Assembly: GCA_902557645.1 (NCBI GenBank)
Contig: CACEAP010000001.1
Coordinates: 291,378 to 355,377 of the forward strand
Origin: an uncultured SAR86 cluster bacterium
GTDB lineage: Bacteria; Pseudomonadota; Gammaproteobacteria; Magnimaribacterales; D2472
Direction of reading: 5' to 3'
Length of the DNA stretch: 64,000 nucleotides
Part shown: positions 8,148-17,098 of the stretch, piece after piece
How positions within the stretch are numbered: the stretch's first letter is position 1
Layout: each line of letters starts with the position of its first letter
Translations under genes and position numbers: made by a program
The notes under the pieces: model-generated
Seen by the model: only the letters and a program-made list of their open reading frames with translations
What the model was told of the DNA's origin: nothing
Databases searched by the model: none

Positions 8148-10952
8148 ATGAACATATCACTAAGATATACACTTGGTGCAATAGCATCAGTTTTTTTATT
8201 AACACCGACACATCTATTAGCTCAAGAAGTTGAAGAAATTGTCACAACTGCAACTAGAAAATCTGAATCAGTTCAAGATGTTGCTCTTTCAGTCCAAGCT
8301 TTAACAGCAGATGCTTTAACATCAGCTCAAGTTACTGAAATGCAAGATTTAGCTGAACTTGTTCCAGGATTCTCATACCAAAGCGTATTAGGTTCAGGAA
8401 ATTTATATACTATAAGAGGCGCCTCAAGCGCAGCTGTTGGAGCAGGAACAGCTTCCTCTATTCAAACAGCAATTAATGGTCATACAGCTGCAGGATCTGC
8501 AATCGGTGAAATTGGATTCTTTGATGTTGAGCAAGTTGATATTCTTGCTGGACCTCAGGGAACTTTATATGGAAGAAATGTTGTAGGTGGTCTTATAAAT
8601 TTGACCACTGCTAGACCAGAAGATGAAGCTGGCGGATATCTTAATGTAGAAATGGGTAACTATGGATCTGAAAGAGTATCGACAGCTATTAACATGCCAT
8701 TTGGTGATAATGTTAGAACAAGGCTAGCCTATAGTTCATTTATGAAAGATGGATGGGTTAGAAACATTGGAACTGGTAATGATATTGATGGAAGAGATGC
8801 ATATGCTGTTAGATTATCAATAGATGTTGATATAGATGAAACCAGCAGCATTCAATTCAATACAGCTGAATATTCTTCAGATGACAATAGAATGAATATT
8901 GGCGGACAGTACTGTGAGAGCGATATATTTTATGGTTGTTCACCTTTTACAAAAGGTCAGTTAGGTCAAACAGCTCATGAAGCTGGGACTATTATTGGTT
9001 TTATTGATGCATTAACTTTTTTAAGACCATCAGTATCATTTGATTCTTATGCAAATACAGTTAAATTTGGAACATTAGATAGAGTTAATAAAAATCAGGA
9101 TCCAGACAGACAACACACTTTTCAAAATTCACAAATTGAATATATCAAACAGATTAATGATGTTACTTTAAAGGCTAAATATTCATATTCTGTAAGAGAT
9201 TATCAACATACAGATGATCAAGACCACTCATTTGCCAGTGAAACATTTGCAACACCTGTAGCAGCTGTTCCAGCATTTGAACTTCAGTATGCATGTTTTA
9301 ATGCTGCTATGGTTGATCGTGCTGAGTCAGTTGAATGTTCACAAGACTACGATATCAATAGACAGTCTGAAATTAATTTAATCTCTGATTTTGATGGTCC
9401 GCATAACTTTACTGCTGGACTATATATGAGACAAAATGATAATGCTAATAATTACATCCTTCAAACAACTGGATACCAAATGCTCAGATCAATGGATCTG
9501 CATCCTTACAATAATTCCTTATTTGGCGGAGCTTTAAGTGGCAAAGGTGGTATAGCTTACTGGAGTACTTTTTTTGGTGTATTTGGTGCAGTTGCTCCTT
9601 CATTATTAGGAGGTTTGATCGATCTACCGACAGCTCTTTCTCAGATTTCTGCAGGCACTTTAGCTACATGTGCTACTTTTGGTGGATTATGTGATAGAAC
9701 TTTACCGAATGAATTAGGCGGTCTTATTACCAGTCAAAACTCTGTTATTAAATCAAATGCTCTATTTGGAGAGTATTATTATGATATTAACGATGAGACT
9801 AAATTAACATTAGGCCTTAGATATAATGATGATACATATGAGAGTACAATTTTTAGTACTTTAGCTGATGTTACAAATCCTAATTATGTTTATACAGGTC
9901 CAGAATATGACAGAAATAATCCAGGCCAAAGTAGAGAGCAGGTTGAAAATAATGCATTAACTTATAAGTTAGCTGTTCAGCACTATCTAAATGATAACAG
10001 TATGATCTATGCATTGTATGCAACTGGTCTTAAAGCTGGTGGAACGTCACCTAATGAGTTAGGTGTTCAAATTCCTTATGGAGAAGAAGAGTCAGTAAAT
10101 ACTGAAATTGGAGTAAGAAATATTCTGATGGACGGAAGATTATTATTAAATGCCACATACTTTGAGTTTGATGTAACTAACGGTCAATATGGTCAGCTAG
10201 AAAGAGCTGGAGTAGTGAACAGAACTTTTGATTACATGAATAAAGGTCTTGAGGGACAAATGAAGTTTTTCTTAACTGAAAATACTGAAATTGATTTTAA
10301 TTTCCTTGCTTCAGATTCAGCTATGGGTAACGGCCTTGCAAGAGATCCAAATAATCCAAATGCTGCAACTCAATTATTAGGTTCAGGTTTTGGAAATGCG
10401 ACTCTAGCTGGTTTTCTTCAGCTAACAGGGATGGATGCAGCTACAGCTGCTGCTACTGCTGCAGGAATTGGCTCTAATTTTGGAACCTTTGCACCTCTTG
10501 TCCAATGGGGATTAACAGATGCTGGCATTATTTATAATCTTCAAGGAGATGTTCAAACATTACCAGGTTTATCAAGTGATGTGTACCAACAACTCGAAGG
10601 TAATAAAGTGCCTTTAGTTTCTGATTTAGACTATAACTTATCTGTAACACAAAGATTTCCAACTACGGGTGGGGCAACAGATGTTAAATTTACATATGTT
10701 CACAAAGGTGAGCGTGAAGGTGATATCTTTAATGGAGAAAGATACCAACTTCCAGAAGCTAAATATATGGATTTATTAGCTACTTATACTCCTTCATCAG
10801 AAGACTGGTATGCAGGGGTGTACATTAAGAATATTGCTGACAAAAGATATCAGCATGGTGTTACTGCAAATGGTAACCTAGCAGGTGGTGGTGTTCATAT
10901 TACTTTTGCTAACCCAAGAACTTATGGAATTCAGTTTGGAATGAGTTTCTAA
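8148..10952 (+). CDS. TonB-dependent outer-membrane receptor (large)
   Basis: A 934-residue receptor with a signal peptide ending near HLLAQ, a TonB-box-like EEIVTTA, and a plug domain containing LAELVPGF, YTIRGASS and the hallmark GPQGTLYGRNVVGG. A long beta-barrel follows, ending in Phe (FGMSF), the canonical terminal aromatic for BAM recognition. The barrel includes long hydrophobic, Ala/Gly-rich insertions (around residues 460-520 and 750-800) that are unusual for barrel loops. This style is common among receptors annotated for large organic substrates in marine gammaproteobacteria, but the ligand cannot be named. Likely monocistronic, with a strong terminator at 10967-10996. Confidence 0.93.
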   Translation: MNISLRYTLGAIASVFLLTPTHLLAQEVEEIVTTATRKSESVQDVALSVQALTADALTSAQVTEMQDLAELVPGFSYQSVLGSGNLYTIRGASSAAVGAGTASSIQTAINGHTAAGSAIGEIGFFDVEQVDILAGPQGTLYGRNVVGGLINLTTARPEDEAGGYLNVEMGNYGSERVSTAINMPFGDNVRTRLAYSSFMKDGWVRNIGTGNDIDGRDAYAVRLSIDVDIDETSSIQFNTAEYSSDDNRMNIGGQYCESDIFYGCSPFTKGQLGQTAHEAGTIIGFIDALTFLRPSVSFDSYANTVKFGTLDRVNKNQDPDRQHTFQNSQIEYIKQINDVTLKAKYSYSVRDYQHTDDQDHSFASETFATPVAAVPAFELQYACFNAAMVDRAESVECSQDYDINRQSEINLISDFDGPHNFTAGLYMRQNDNANNYILQTTGYQMLRSMDLHPYNNSLFGGALSGKGGIAYWSTFFGVFGAVAPSLLGGLIDLPTALSQISAGTLATCATFGGLCDRTLPNELGGLITSQNSVIKSNALFGEYYYDINDETKLTLGLRYNDDTYESTIFSTLADVTNPNYVYTGPEYDRNNPGQSREQVENNALTYKLAVQHYLNDNSMIYALYATGLKAGGTSPNELGVQIPYGEEESVNTEIGVRNILMDGRLLLNATYFEFDVTNGQYGQLERAGVVNRTFDYMNKGLEGQMKFFLTENTEIDFNFLASDSAMGNGLARDPNNPNAATQLLGSGFGNATLAGFLQLTGMDAATAAATAAGIGSNFGTFAPLVQWGLTDAGIIYNLQGDVQTLPGLSSDVYQQLEGNKVPLVSDLDYNLSVTQRFPTTGGATDVKFTYVHKGEREGDIFNGERYQLPEAKYMDLLATYTPSSEDWYAGVYIKNIADKRYQHGVTANGNLAGGGVHITFANPRTYGIQFGMSF

Positions 10953-10966
10953 TACAAGAATATTTT

Positions 10967-10996
10967 AAAAAAGCCCGGCTATTGTCGGGCTTTTTT
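10967..10996. terminator. bidirectional intrinsic terminator
   Basis: Perfect 11-base arms AAAAAAGCCCG and CGGGCTTTTTT surround an 8-base loop. It lies between the large TonB receptor and the convergent thioesterase gene, whose stop codon it touches. Confidence 0.88.
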
Positions 10997-11495
10997 ATGC
11001 AAGGTCTTTAATTTTAAGCCTTAAGTCTATATCAATTTTAATGTTGGAACTTTCCTGCATAAGAGCAATTAGATTACTAAGGAAGTCTTCTTGCATTTCC
11101 GAAGTCTTTCTAGAGTTCATGTCTATATGACCAAGAATAGTCTCATAAAAAGCGCATATATCCCTAGATTCATTTTCTAAAACCGCAACAACATGAAGTA
11201 ACTTTTTATTAACATTATGTAATCTGTATCTTGGAACTAACTTTTCTCCCAATAAACATTCTTTAATATAACGATAATTATCTTCAAGAGTAAAAGTTGA
11301 AAACCCTATCTCAAAATACTTATCTGTAAAACCCATTTCAACAGAATAAAATTTATCAATACCAAACGATAAAATTTGATTGTAATAAAGTACATTCATA
11401 TGCCCATTTAGATCGCACATCTCTTGTGTTACTTCAACAGGATCAGCCTTAAAAGGAAAAGCATTATCTAAATTTACCATCATAAGTTTTTTCAA
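10995..11495 (-). CDS. hotdog-fold acyl-CoA thioesterase-like protein
   Basis: A 166-residue soluble protein with the hotdog thioesterase pattern: DLNGHMNVLYYNQ near residues 28-40 followed by FGIDKFY, as in 4-hydroxybenzoyl-CoA-thioesterase-like and betainyl/carnityl-CoA thioesterase families. The DxNGHMN element supplies the typical Asp and His of the active-site region. It probably hydrolyses an acyl-CoA, but the acyl group is unknown. An internal ATG two codons after Leu4 (MMVNLD) could be the true start. The gene is divergent from aceE and ends against the TonB receptor terminator. Confidence 0.7.
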   Translation of the reverse strand: MKKLMMVNLDNAFPFKADPVEVTQEMCDLNGHMNVLYYNQILSFGIDKFYSVEMGFTDKYFEIGFSTFTLEDNYRYIKECLLGEKLVPRYRLHNVNKKLLHVVAVLENESRDICAFYETILGHIDMNSRKTSEMQEDFLSNLIALMQESSNIKIDIDLRLKIKDLA

Positions 11496-11566
11496 TATAA
11501 AATTTTAAAAGTATTATAATTAAGTAGTTATTAATTGCTATAACTTTGTAATTTACTAGGAGCATT

Positions 11567-14209
11567 TTGAAAAACGATAAACCTGATATTGATTTTCTTG
11601 AAACTCAAGAATGGATAGAGGCAATTGACTCAGTAATACAAAATGCTGGAACTGAAAGAGCATCATTTCTTTTAACTGAATTAGCAAAAAAACTAACAGC
11701 TACGGGTGAAGTTCCAACATACAATCTAACCACCCCTTTTAGAAACACCATTCCAACTAACGAAGAAGCAGCCATGCCTGGCGATTTATTTATGGAAAGA
11801 AGAATTAGATCTTTAATTAGATGGAATGCGCTTGTGATGGTTTTGCGAGCTAATAAAGGTGATGATGAACTTGGAGGACATATAGCAACCTTCTCATCAT
11901 CTGCAACCCTTTACGATGTTGGATTTAATTATTTCTTTCGAGGTTCAGATAAGCAGTTAGAAGACTTGGTCTATTATCAAGGACATTCATCACCAGGTAT
12001 TTATGCTAGAAGTTTTTTAGAAGGATATTTAAGTGAGAGAGACTTAGATAGTTTTCGAAGAGAAGCAGGAAGTCCAGGATTATCATCCTATCCTCATCCA
12101 TGGTTGATGCCAGATTATTGGCAGTTTCCCGTTGTCTCAATGGGCTTGGGTCCTATTATGGGTGTTTATCAAGCCCATATTATGAGATATCTTTCTGCTA
12201 GAGGTTTAGTTCCTAGAAACGATAGAAAGGTTTGGGTTTTTTGTGGTGACGGTGAGATGGATGAACCTGAATCCAAGGGTTCGATAGGTTTAGCAGGACG
12301 TGAAAAATTAGAAAATCTTATTTTTGTTATCAACTGTAACTTACAAAGACTTGACGGCCCTGTAAGAGGTAATGGAAAAATTATTCAAGAATTAGAAACT
12401 GAATTTAGAGGCTCAGGATGGAATGTTATAAAGGTAATTTGGGGGAGAAAATGGGACCCACTCTTTGCTAAAGATAAAGAAGGCAAACTTCAAGAGATTA
12501 TGGATATAGTGGTTGATGGAGAGCTACAAAACTATAAAGCTAAAGGCGGAGCATATACTCGAGAAAACTTTTTTGGGAAAAATCCAGATGTATTAGAAAT
12601 GGTTGAAGATTTAACTGACGAAGATATTTACAAGTTAAATAGAGGAGGTCATGATCCCTATAAAGTTTATGCCGCTTATCATAAAGCTGTAAATTCATCA
12701 GGAGCTCCAACTGTAATACTTGCATTAACTACCAAAGGTTACGGAATTGGTTCAAGAGAAGCAGATAATACTACTCATCAAGTAAAGAAATTATCATTAG
12801 ATAACATCAAAGCTTTTCGAGATAATTTCGACATACCTGTTAATGATAACGAAATCGAGTCATTGCCATATGTAAGGCCCCCAGAAAATTCGCCAGAAAT
12901 TTCATATATGAAAAAGACTCGTGAAAACCTAGGTGGCTTTATTCCAAGAAGAAGAAATAAGATCAAGAAATTAAAAATGCCAGATGATAAAAATTTTGAA
13001 CCTTTAATAAAAGGCATGGGAGATAGAAAAGTCTCTACAACAATGGCAACTGTTAGGCTTATGACAAGTCTTTTAAAAGATTCTAATATTGGAGAACGCG
13101 TAGTTCCTATAGTGCCTGATGAAGCTAGAACATTTGGTATGGAAGGCATGTTTAAACAAATAGGCATTTATTCATCTGAAGGACAAAAATATGAGCCTGA
13201 AGATGCGGACAAAGTCATGTGGTATAAAGAATCTAAAGAAGGAGTTATGCTTGAAGAGGGTATAACAGAGGCTGGATCTTTCTCTGCTTGGCTTGCCTTA
13301 GCTACAGCATATTCTAATTATGACCTTCCTATGATTCCAATATACTTATTTTATTCTATGTTTGGATTCCAACGAGTGCATGATCTTGCATGGGCTGCTG
13401 GAGACGCTCAAGCTAAAGGTTTTTTAATTGGGGCAACCTCAGGCAGAACAACGTTAAACGGAGAAGGGCTTCAGCATCAAGATGGTCATAGTCATATTCT
13501 CTCCTCAACTATTCCTAACTGTTTATCTTATGATCCAGCATTTGCTTATGAACTAGCAATAATATTTAAAGATGGTATACAAAAAATGTTTGTGGAACAG
13601 AAAAATCTTTACTACTACATTACTGTAACTAATGAAAACTATATTCAGCCAGAACAGCCAAAAGGAATCGAAGAGGATGTAATAAAAGGTTTATATAAAG
13701 TTAGTGAATCAAAATCTCCTCAACTTCGATTAATAGGCTCAGGCTCTATTTTAAAAGAGTCATTATTAGCTCAAGAGATACTTATTAAATATTCTATAAA
13801 TGCTGAAGTTTGGAGTGCTACAAGTTTTAATTTATTAAGGAAAGATGGAATGGAGGCTGAGAGATTTAATCAATTAAATCCTCACAAAGAACCTAAATTA
13901 ACTCATATTGATAAATGTTTTAGTAAAAATGATATCCCTGTAATTGCCTCAACTGACTATATGCGAGCTTATGCTGATCAAATCAGACCTTATATTAAAT
14001 CTAGATATCTAGTATTAGGAACTGATGGTTTTGGAAGAAGTGATTCAAGAGAGGAGCTTAGAGAATTTTTTGAAATAAGTGCAAATCATATTGTTAGATT
14101 ATCTGCATATGCACTTTTTCAGGAATCAAAAATCACTAAAGAGTTATTGGACATAATATATAAAGACATGCAAATTGATTCAAATAAACCTAACCCATGG
14201 GAGGTTTAA
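11567..14209 (+). CDS. aceE: pyruvate dehydrogenase E1 component (homodimeric type)
   Basis: Decarboxylates pyruvate with thiamine diphosphate and passes the acetyl group to the lipoyl domain of E2. Its 880 residues match the homodimeric AceE family. The ThDP-binding motif GDGEMDEPE leads into NCNLQRLDGPVRGNGK, and QDGHSHI and other central AceE blocks are present. The start is TTG at 11567, supported by AGGAG at 11558-11562. The gene is followed immediately by aceF. No lpd (E3) is in the window after aceF, so E3 must be encoded elsewhere. Confidence 0.97.
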   Translation: MKNDKPDIDFLETQEWIEAIDSVIQNAGTERASFLLTELAKKLTATGEVPTYNLTTPFRNTIPTNEEAAMPGDLFMERRIRSLIRWNALVMVLRANKGDDELGGHIATFSSSATLYDVGFNYFFRGSDKQLEDLVYYQGHSSPGIYARSFLEGYLSERDLDSFRREAGSPGLSSYPHPWLMPDYWQFPVVSMGLGPIMGVYQAHIMRYLSARGLVPRNDRKVWVFCGDGEMDEPESKGSIGLAGREKLENLIFVINCNLQRLDGPVRGNGKIIQELETEFRGSGWNVIKVIWGRKWDPLFAKDKEGKLQEIMDIVVDGELQNYKAKGGAYTRENFFGKNPDVLEMVEDLTDEDIYKLNRGGHDPYKVYAAYHKAVNSSGAPTVILALTTKGYGIGSREADNTTHQVKKLSLDNIKAFRDNFDIPVNDNEIESLPYVRPPENSPEISYMKKTRENLGGFIPRRRNKIKKLKMPDDKNFEPLIKGMGDRKVSTTMATVRLMTSLLKDSNIGERVVPIVPDEARTFGMEGMFKQIGIYSSEGQKYEPEDADKVMWYKESKEGVMLEEGITEAGSFSAWLALATAYSNYDLPMIPIYLFYSMFGFQRVHDLAWAAGDAQAKGFLIGATSGRTTLNGEGLQHQDGHSHILSSTIPNCLSYDPAFAYELAIIFKDGIQKMFVEQKNLYYYITVTNENYIQPEQPKGIEEDVIKGLYKVSESKSPQLRLIGSGSILKESLLAQEILIKYSINAEVWSATSFNLLRKDGMEAERFNQLNPHKEPKLTHIDKCFSKNDIPVIASTDYMRAYADQIRPYIKSRYLVLGTDGFGRSDSREELREFFEISANHIVRLSAYALFQESKITKELLDIIYKDMQIDSNKPNPWEV

Positions 14210-15484
14210 TTGACTATTGAGAAGATAAAAATTCCAGATTTAGGTGAAGCAACTGATGTTGAGGTTATTGAAATCTGCGTTAAGCCTGGGGATGTAGTTA
14301 ATAAAGATGATTCAATTATTGTTTTAGAATCAGAAAAAGCAGCTATGGAAATCCCTGCATCTGTTTCAGGTAAAGTTTTAGATATTAAAGTCAATGATGG
14401 CGATACTGTAAGCGAAGGAACTATTTTTCTTGAAATTGAATCTGAAGAAGTATTAAAAGATCCTGAAATTGTAAAAGTAGATGAAGATACAAACCTACAG
14501 TCAGAAATTATTAGTGAAACAGAATCTATCCCAGATGAAACAATACAAGAATCTGAAAATAACTCAATTACTGAAATTATCAATAATGTTCAATATACCG
14601 ATAGCATTTATGCAGGCCCAGCAGTTAGAAAATTAGCAAGAGAGTTTGGAATTAATTTAAATGAAGTGCCGCCTTCTGGCCCAAGAAATAGAATTCTTAA
14701 AGAGGATCTTCATAATTTTGTAAAAGCACGATTACAACCTGGAGCTCAATTATCAATCAAGATTCCAGAGATTGATTTTTCAAAATGGGGCTCTATCACA
14801 ACAGAAGCATTATCAAAATTTCAGAAAACTGCAGCTCAAAATTTACAACAATCATGGCAAAGTATTCCACATGTAACCCAGCATGACGAAGCAAATATTG
14901 AAGATTTAATGAATATTAGAACGGTATTGAATAAAAAATCTAACCTTAAAGTATCTCCATTGGCATTTTTTGTAAAAGCAATATCTAAACTTCTTCAAGA
15001 GTTTCCTTTAATGAATGCTTCTCTTGATGAGAATACAGAAAATGTAATCATCAAAGACTATATAAACATTGGCATAGCTATTGATACACCCAAAGGTTTA
15101 ATCGTTCCTAATATTAAGAGTGCAGATAAATTATCTATAGTAGATATATCTAATGAAATAAATCGTATGGCAAAAGCTGCAAAAGAAAGAAAATTAGTTG
15201 TAGATGAGTTAAAAGGATCAACTTTTTCAGTATCATCTCTTGGTGCAATAGGTGGTAAGTTTTTTACTCCTATCATTAATCCACCTGAAGTTGCGATACT
15301 GGGTATATCTAAAACTTATTCTAAAGTAATCATGAGAGATAAAAATATAAAAGAGATACCAATTCTTCCAATATCTCTTTCTTATGATCATAGATTAATA
15401 AATGGAGTTGAAGCAGTAAAATTTACATCAAGATTCTGTGAATTGATGACAGATACGGAGTTTTTTAATTCTCACTATGATTAA
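14210..15484 (+). CDS. aceF: pyruvate dehydrogenase E2, dihydrolipoyl acetyltransferase
   Basis: Core acetyltransferase of the pyruvate dehydrogenase complex. It has one N-terminal lipoyl domain (lipoyl Lys in LESEKAAME, about residue 44), an acidic linker, a peripheral-subunit-binding domain (AGPAVRKLAREFG, about 137-170) and the catalytic domain with the DHRLING motif near the end. At 424 residues it is shorter than E. coli AceF because it carries one lipoyl domain instead of three. It starts at TTG 14210 directly after the aceE stop, with GGGAGG at 14199-14204. Asn in place of Asp in the HRxxDG motif occurs in related E2p proteins and need not mean loss of activity. Confidence 0.95.
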   Translation: MTIEKIKIPDLGEATDVEVIEICVKPGDVVNKDDSIIVLESEKAAMEIPASVSGKVLDIKVNDGDTVSEGTIFLEIESEEVLKDPEIVKVDEDTNLQSEIISETESIPDETIQESENNSITEIINNVQYTDSIYAGPAVRKLAREFGINLNEVPPSGPRNRILKEDLHNFVKARLQPGAQLSIKIPEIDFSKWGSITTEALSKFQKTAAQNLQQSWQSIPHVTQHDEANIEDLMNIRTVLNKKSNLKVSPLAFFVKAISKLLQEFPLMNASLDENTENVIIKDYINIGIAIDTPKGLIVPNIKSADKLSIVDISNEINRMAKAAKERKLVVDELKGSTFSVSSLGAIGGKFFTPIINPPEVAILGISKTYSKVIMRDKNIKEIPILPISLSYDHRLINGVEAVKFTSRFCELMTDTEFFNSHYD

Positions 15485-16487
15485 ATTAATTCTAGCATTT
15501 GCTCTAACTTTATCATTTGGCAATATTTATGCTGACTCCTTCTCAATTATGACAATGAATGTCCAAAATCTTTTTGATGCTAAAGATGATTATAAAAAAG
15601 ACGATAAAGCATACTTACCATTATCAATGAAACAAAATGAAGCTCATCAAAGCTCATGTAAAAAAATTAGAGTAAAGACTTGGAGAAATGAATGCCTATA
15701 CTTAGATTGGAATGATGAAGCTAAAGATGCAAAGTTAAAAAATATCTTCAATACTATTATTTCATACGAAGAGGTTGGACCTGATATTATTTTTTTTCAA
15801 GAGATAGAAAATTTAAATATCCTTAGGCAATTATTTGTTTTGTTAGAGTCATATGGCTATAAGCATTATCAGCTTTTAGAGGGTAATGATTATCGAGGAA
15901 TTGATAATGCTGTTATCTCTAAATATGAAATCAAGGAATCAAAACTCCATTACATAAAATTTATAGGAAAAAATAGTAAAAAAGACACAAGACCAATCCT
16001 AGATATTTTAATTAATATTCAGAATACTAATGTTAGATTTTATGGTGTACATTTTCCAGCCCCTTATTTAGATTATGAAATGCGTGACCAGGCTTTTATT
16101 ACTTTAAATGAGTTACTTATAAATAATAAAGAGCCTTCAATTGCTCTTGGAGATTTTAATGTAACAAGCGTTGAAGAAACAAAAGAAAATATGTTTAATA
16201 AGCATAGTAATTTATGGGAGATAGCACATTTTATTGGTTGTATTGATTGTAAAGGAACTTATTATTATGCACCCGATAATAATTGGTCATTTTTAGATAC
16301 AATCTTAGCTTCAAAGAATAGAAATATTTCATTAATTCCAGAGACTATTCAGTTGCTAAAAACGCCTATTAATATTGATGATGATAATAAACCACTAAGA
16401 TTTTCAACAAAAAACTTTAAGGGTGTATCAGACCATATACCACTTGTAGCTAAAGTGAAATTATCTAAAAAAGATTTAGTAGATTAA
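15477..16487 (+). CDS. secreted endonuclease/exonuclease/phosphatase-family protein
   Basis: The 336-residue protein has a signal peptide (cleavage near IYADS) followed by an EEP-fold domain: MTMNVQNLFD at the first strand, FFQEIEN (metal-binding Glu), GVHFPAP, LGDFNVTS (Asp/Asn) and VSDHIPLV (terminal Asp-His). These are the metal and catalytic residues of the DNase I/inositol-phosphatase superfamily. Export suggests scavenging of extracellular DNA or phosphate esters, but the substrate is not determined. Its start overlaps the 3' end of aceF by 8 bases, so it is probably cotranscribed with the pyruvate dehydrogenase genes. Its own end overlaps the convergent cupin gene by 4 bases. Confidence 0.82.
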   Translation: MIKLILAFALTLSFGNIYADSFSIMTMNVQNLFDAKDDYKKDDKAYLPLSMKQNEAHQSSCKKIRVKTWRNECLYLDWNDEAKDAKLKNIFNTIISYEEVGPDIIFFQEIENLNILRQLFVLLESYGYKHYQLLEGNDYRGIDNAVISKYEIKESKLHYIKFIGKNSKKDTRPILDILINIQNTNVRFYGVHFPAPYLDYEMRDQAFITLNELLINNKEPSIALGDFNVTSVEETKENMFNKHSNLWEIAHFIGCIDCKGTYYYAPDNNWSFLDTILASKNRNISLIPETIQLLKTPINIDDDNKPLRFSTKNFKGVSDHIPLVAKVKLSKKDLVD

Positions 16488-16885
16488 TCTTGTCGCCAGC
16501 CTTCTCTATCAAAGATCCTAATATAAGTTAACTGATCATGATCTGAATCATTTATAACTCTACAGTAATCTCCTGATTCAACCAAAATGACATCGCCTGA
16601 GGATAATTCATATGAATCTTTATGTTGAACTCCATATGAAGGATTTGATCCATGACCATCTTCATCATTCATGTATTCAACTATTTCCATAGTTCCTCTG
16701 CCATTAGTAATGATATATGCGACATCAGAATTAATTAATTTATGCCCAGTTGTTGATTTTGCTGGTTGGATAACAGTTTTACTTGCAATAATCCTTTTAA
16801 GAAGATCATTGGTCCAAACAGTATAGTCTTCTGTTTCTTTTTGAGGTGTGCCTCCAACTCGAAAATTTACATATTTCTTTGCCAT
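16484..16885 (-). CDS. cupin-domain protein of unknown function
   Basis: A 133-residue small beta-rich protein. The pattern SSGDVILVESGDYCRVIN (a cupin motif 2-like turn) and the preceding GRGTMEIVE strand suggest a single-domain cupin. The usual metal-binding His cluster is sparse: His50 in GHKL and His in DGHGS are candidates. No signal peptide is visible. It is divergent from metY across 213 bases. Role unknown; a sugar or small-ligand binding role is possible but not supported further. Confidence 0.55.
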   Translation of the reverse strand: MAKKYVNFRVGGTPQKETEDYTVWTNDLLKRIIASKTVIQPAKSTTGHKLINSDVAYIITNGRGTMEIVEYMNDEDGHGSNPSYGVQHKDSYELSSGDVILVESGDYCRVINDSDHDQLTYIRIFDREGWRQD

Positions 16886-16991
16886 TATGATTTTTGTCGT
16901 TTAATTAATATTAATAATATTATAAAGGTTTGAATTTAACTTGCTATTAATAGTTTCTAGAAAAATATATTTTTAATAATCTAAAATTGTA

Positions 16992-16997
16992 TATAAT
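16992..16997 (+). promoter_or_regulatory. candidate -10 element upstream of metY
   Basis: TATAAT matches the sigma-70 -10 consensus. No good -35 is present 16-18 bases upstream. If used, transcription would start near 17004 and leave a leader of about 95 bases before metY. Confidence 0.35.
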
Positions 16998-17098
16998 CCT
17001 TTGTATCAAAATTATTTTTAATAAGCAGTAAATCTATTCTTCTAAGTAAAAAATTTTAGATAGCTGTTGTTAATTTTTATTTATTTTAAGGAGAGATG

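Noticed and set aside
15385..15420. AceF catalytic motif DHRLING has Asn in place of the Asp of HRxxDG.
   Set aside because: Related gammaproteobacterial E2p proteins, such as those in Pseudomonas and Azotobacter, have Asn at this position as far as I recall, so this is a family variant.
16886..17098. SAM riboswitch upstream of metY, as known in some marine bacteria.
   Set aside because: I could not find the conserved core of SAM-II/SAM-V or other SAM riboswitch classes in the leader.
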